Shown one piece after another: positions 4,380 through 7,053 of a stretch of DNA of 7,053 nt. How positions within the stretch are numbered: position 1 is the stretch's first letter; each line of letters opens with the position of its first letter. Under the pieces are notes generated by a model. It saw only the letters and a list, made by a program, of their open reading frames with translations, did no database searches and was not told where the DNA came from. The position numbers were made by a program, and so were the translations under genes. Source of the DNA: Candidatus Niyogiibacteriota bacterium (GTDB taxonomy: Bacteria > Patescibacteriota > Minisyncoccia > 1-14-0-10-42-19); contig JACQLG010000037.1 of NCBI GenBank assembly GCA_016204155.1, forward strand, positions 1 to 7,053. Direction: 5' to 3'.

Positions 4380-5951
4380 ATGAAAGAAACTTTTTCTTTG
4401 CCTGAAAACAAAAAAACGCAGTCTAGAGAAAATATTAAGGTGGAGGAGTTAGAATTTCTGGAGGACGATTTTGAAAGAAGCCCGGCTGCATTTGGCCTCG
4501 AAAAAATAGAGCAGATTGACGAGGCGGCTGACCTATCTGTTCATGAGGGTTTGCGCGCAATGAAACAATATAGGGAAAATGCCCGTGCGAATTTTTCTGC
4601 TCGAGAATTGGATGCCGTTCTCGGAAAAGATTGGGATCTTGCTTTTGGGGAACAATTAGCAGAACTTCACGAAAAAATTGCCTCTTTTACGTCCAGGGCG
4701 AAGGAATCTATTCTTAGTATTCTTATAAAGACCAAAACAGAAAAACCTCCCATTGTGCCTGGCGAAGTTTTTAATCCATATTCCGCAAGGCATTCTATTT
4801 TAACGGCCCCTACAAAAGAACGCCGAGAAAAACTTAAAGAATTTAAAGAAAAACTTGCGTATCAAAAAATAGGGCTCGCGGTTATGCAAGAGAAGATTGT
4901 TGAGGAAATACGATCCCATCCTGATGAATCTTCCCAAACGCTTTCCCAATATGCGCAAGCTTTTGAAAAGCAGTACGGCTTCACATCGGATCAAATAGAA
5001 CTTATAGAACAAATGATTGAAACATATGCATCTGCGCATCAACAAGTAAAGGATGTGAGGAAAAAGTTCCCAAATGATTCCGATTTGTTCCAGGCTATGT
5101 TTAAGGTGCAGCCAAAAGGCAACATTGAAGTCATTGAAGGTCCGCTCACATTATATTTCCGTTGTCATGATCTTGAAGATTATACTATTATTTATAGCGG
5201 CGTGTGGCGTCGTAGTAGAGGTATTACAGATTTAGATATTCAAGAAGCTAACTCAACGGGCGGAGTGAGCATCGGCAGAGTGCCTGTAAATGGTCAGTCC
5301 TGTTTTGTAATTGCAGAAAAAGCCGAGGGTCAGTCCTTTCAAGATGCTCAATCTATCCTTGCACATGAAGAACAGCATGCAATTAAGCAGCTATTTGACG
5401 ACAATGAATTTGATTTTGATCAGTCTAGACCTCAGTGGGCGAAAATGATTGAGGCGGTTGAGAATAACGATGAAGACCGCGAATTTTGGATTAAACAATG
5501 TTTAAGGGATGACAGACATTTTTTGGAACGGTATGCAAAAGATGAGATTCTAGCTTTTATGAAGCAGGAAAATAATTTTGATTCTGATTATCCGCAATTG
5601 GTAAATCAGGGCATATACAATGTATTAACGCGGCCTGTGTCGCGAGGCGGGATTTATGATTATTTTGGAGACCCCAGATTTGGAGATATAAAAAACAGAA
5701 ATATAGATGCAGTTGTCAGGGGTGTTGGAGAAGAACTTCGTCCTGAAGTTGAAAGAATGGCTAAAGAAGTATTTGAAAGTGAGTATCACGCAATAATAAA
5801 AAATAGTCTAGATGCTTATATGACTCTTAAAGAAAAAGGTTTTACTCTTGAACAAATAACAGCTATCCTCCTGAAGGAGCCTCTATCAAAATGGCAAAGA
5901 GTTGTTGATAGGATTGTGAGTTCTGGTATATCGCCCGCATCTCGAAAATAG
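4380..5951 (+). CDS. uncharacterised protein with HExxH zincin motif (putative metallopeptidase)
   Basis: A 523-residue protein without signal peptide or membrane helix, so probably cytosolic. The key motif is ILAHEEQHAIKQLF, with zinc ligands H329 and H333 and catalytic E330. It follows a beta-rich region (about 245-320) that should supply the active-site edge strand. YAKDEILAF, with E389, lies 56 residues after H333 and may give the third ligand, as in gluzincins such as the M13 family. One position inside HExxH (E331) is charged, which departs from the strict consensus. Residues 1-240 are charged and helical, with coiled-coil potential near 145-230; the last 90 or so residues are helical too. 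Peptidase activity is inferred from this motif alone. No named family was recognised, though similar proteins seem to occur in CPR genomes. The ATG at 4380 lacks a Shine-Dalgarno and follows the small gene by 8 bases, so coupling is possible. Its place between recJ and rnhA is unexplained. Confidence 0.8.
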   Translation: MKETFSLPENKKTQSRENIKVEELEFLEDDFERSPAAFGLEKIEQIDEAADLSVHEGLRAMKQYRENARANFSARELDAVLGKDWDLAFGEQLAELHEKIASFTSRAKESILSILIKTKTEKPPIVPGEVFNPYSARHSILTAPTKERREKLKEFKEKLAYQKIGLAVMQEKIVEEIRSHPDESSQTLSQYAQAFEKQYGFTSDQIELIEQMIETYASAHQQVKDVRKKFPNDSDLFQAMFKVQPKGNIEVIEGPLTLYFRCHDLEDYTIIYSGVWRRSRGITDLDIQEANSTGGVSIGRVPVNGQSCFVIAEKAEGQSFQDAQSILAHEEQHAIKQLFDDNEFDFDQSRPQWAKMIEAVENNDEDREFWIKQCLRDDRHFLERYAKDEILAFMKQENNFDSDYPQLVNQGIYNVLTRPVSRGGIYDYFGDPRFGDIKNRNIDAVVRGVGEELRPEVERMAKEVFESEYHAIIKNSLDAYMTLKEKGFTLEQITAILLKEPLSKWQRVVDRIVSSGISPASRK

Positions 5952-5978
5952 TGATGACTGCTTGCCAATACAATATAT

Positions 5979-6431
5979 ATGAGTAAATATTATTCAGAAA
6001 AAATTATTATTTATACTGACGGAGGATCGCGCGGTAATCCGGGGCCCGCCGCAATCGGCGTGGTCATTCAGGATGAAAAAGAGCGCACGATTAAAAAATA
6101 CGGCGAAGCAGTAGGGCATCGGACGAATAACGAAGCGGAATATGAAGCGGTTATTTTCGCGCTCAAAAAAGTAAAACAGCTTTTTGGAGGAGAAAAGGTA
6201 AAAAAAATGCAGATAGAATTTCGGATGGATTCGGAATTAGTTACGAAACAGTTGAACAATGAATATAAAATCGAAGAAGAAAAACTCATCCCGCTTTTTA
6301 TCAAAATCCATAATCTTCGGATGGATTTCGGAGAAACTGTATTTAAGTATATACAGAGGGGAAAGAATAAAGAAGCAGATCGTCTGTTGAACGAGGCGTT
6401 GGATGAGGGAGGGCAAAAAAAATTATTATGA
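5979..6431 (+). CDS. rnhA: ribonuclease HI (type 1 RNase H)
   Basis: A 150-residue enzyme that cuts the RNA strand of RNA:DNA hybrids, removing R-loops and primers. The RNase H fold motifs are YTDGGSRGNPGPAAIGVVI (12-30, D14), TNNEAEYEAV (49-58, E54), RMDSELVTKQL (82-92, D84) and QRGKNKEADRLLNEAL (126-141, D134), giving the full D-E-D-D catalytic set. The E. coli catalytic-loop histidine (GHAGHPEN-like loop) is replaced by a short RGKNKEAD segment, as in archaeal and many Gram-positive short type 1 enzymes, and no hybrid-binding domain is present. Some relatives of this short type act differently on hybrids and junctions, so the exact substrate range is open. The ATG has no Shine-Dalgarno; TACAAT at 5969-5974 is too close to serve as a clear promoter. 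The stop overlaps the comEC start as ATGA, a strong sign of translational coupling. Confidence 0.93.
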   Translation: MSKYYSEKIIIYTDGGSRGNPGPAAIGVVIQDEKERTIKKYGEAVGHRTNNEAEYEAVIFALKKVKQLFGGEKVKKMQIEFRMDSELVTKQLNNEYKIEEEKLIPLFIKIHNLRMDFGETVFKYIQRGKNKEADRLLNEALDEGGQKKLL

Positions 6432-7053
6432 GGGAGAAGGCCCTTCTATTGACGATTGCGGGATTTGGAGCGGGAATTGCATTCCGCTCTTTTTTTGATG
6501 TGTCGTCTGCATCCGCGCTTTTTGGTATTCTGGTTTCACTTTTCTTTTTTCTTTTTTGGAGGGTGCGCCAAAAATCATTTTTTCTTACGCTCGCGATCTT
6601 TATTTTTGCTGCGAGCGCAGGTATTTTTCGTTTTGATATGAAAGATAAAGGCGGGGTGGGCGAAGAATGGCAGACATTTATTGGGGATAGAGTTGTGGTT
6701 CGCGGGATAATTATTGATGAGCCGGATGAGCGCGAACATTACACGCGCATTGCACTTTCTGCAGATGAGACATTTGATTGGGAGGCAAAAGAATGGACAG
6801 CAATTCCAAGAGAAAAAATTCTTTTGACTGTTAATCATTATCCGTCATTTTCCTACGGCGATAGCATTGAGGCGCGTGGAGAATTAGAGCGGCCTGAAAA
6901 CTTTGGTGATTCCGAGTTTGACTGGAAAAGTTATCTTGCGAAAGATGAAATTTATTTACAAATGTTTTATCCCGCCATTAAAGAATTTAATGGCGAGCAG
7001 CGTTTGACGCTGCCGATATATGCCAAAAAAATTCTCTTTTCTTTGAAAGAAAA
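6428..7053 (+). CDS. comEC: ComEC/Rec2 DNA-uptake channel protein, N-terminal part (continues past the window)
   Basis: 208 codons are present and the frame is still open at the window end. ComEC is the inner-membrane channel that passes one DNA strand into the cytoplasm in natural transformation. Three hydrophobic helices lie at about 5-21, 28-47 and 53-70, matching the DUF4131 N-terminal membrane segment. They are followed by a soluble OB-like region with GDRVVVRGIIIDEPDE (about 88-103). Next comes FSYGDSIEARGELERPENF and then FDWKSYLAKDEIY, the family signature just after the OB domain. The large competence membrane domain and any C-terminal metallo-beta-lactamase domain lie outside the window. 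The ATG at 6428 overlaps the RNase HI stop by four bases, so the two are translationally coupled. A poor-start alternative is unlikely, because the first helix begins right after this ATG. Confidence 0.88.
   Translation, partial: MREKALLLTIAGFGAGIAFRSFFDVSSASALFGILVSLFFFLFWRVRQKSFFLTLAIFIFAASAGIFRFDMKDKGGVGEEWQTFIGDRVVVRGIIIDEPDEREHYTRIALSADETFDWEAKEWTAIPREKILLTVNHYPSFSYGDSIEARGELERPENFGDSEFDWKSYLAKDEIYLQMFYPAIKEFNGEQRLTLPIYAKKILFSLKE

Noticed and set aside
5969..5974. TACAAT as a -10 box for a separate rnhA promoter
   Set aside because: The implied start would fall inside the ATG, and there is no -35 hexamer; read-through from upstream is simpler.
6456..6641. 61-residue plus-strand frame
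   Set aside because: It is out of frame inside the N-terminal part of comEC, and its hydrophobic look comes from the T-rich membrane-helix codons.

Overview
The window is a gene-dense stretch of a bacterial chromosome. It most resembles a small-genome member of the Candidate Phyla Radiation (Parcubacteria-like). That is an inference from gene style: a tRNA gene with no encoded CCA, short intergenic spacers, a PQ-loop-like membrane protein and an uncharacterised zincin of kinds I associate with these genomes, and a ComEC/RecJ/RNase HI set. TGA acts as a stop in two genes (2401-2403, directly before a terminator, and 6429-6431, in an ATGA overlap), so code 11 fits and the TGA=Gly code of Gracilibacteria/Absconditabacteria does not. 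No 16S or ribosomal protein gene is present, so this placement is tentative.

All genes are on the + strand and fall into two blocks. The left block (1-2455) looks accessory. It holds the 3' end of a tRNA-Leu, a SAM-dependent methyltransferase, a non-coding spacer with hairpins, a RelE/ParE-type toxin-antitoxin pair (antitoxin first), a second structured spacer, and a seven-helix membrane protein with internally repeated PQ-loop-like halves. The membrane protein has the best expression signals in the window: TTGACG-N17-TATAAT, a TAAGGAGG Shine-Dalgarno and a TTG start. The block closes with a clear Rho-independent terminator at 2421-2455.

The right block (2465-7053) looks like one operon for nucleic-acid processing and DNA uptake: recJ, a 51-residue helical protein, a 523-residue protein with an HExxH metallopeptidase motif, an RNase HI gene, and the start of comEC, cut by the window edge. 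Spacing between genes is 22, 8, 27 and -4 bases, with no terminator between them. ComEC is the inner-membrane channel for imported single-stranded DNA, RecJ degrades ssDNA 5'->3', and RNase HI removes RNA from RNA:DNA hybrids. The zincin and the small protein are the unexplained members.

Two promoters (in front of the antitoxin and of recJ) put the predicted transcription start at or within a few bases of the start codon, so leaderless mRNAs are predicted there. There is no gap over 300 bases without a gene. The two longer spacers (896-1109 and 1569-1791) are described as features. No CRISPR array, insertion sequence or rRNA is visible, and no convincing minus-strand gene.
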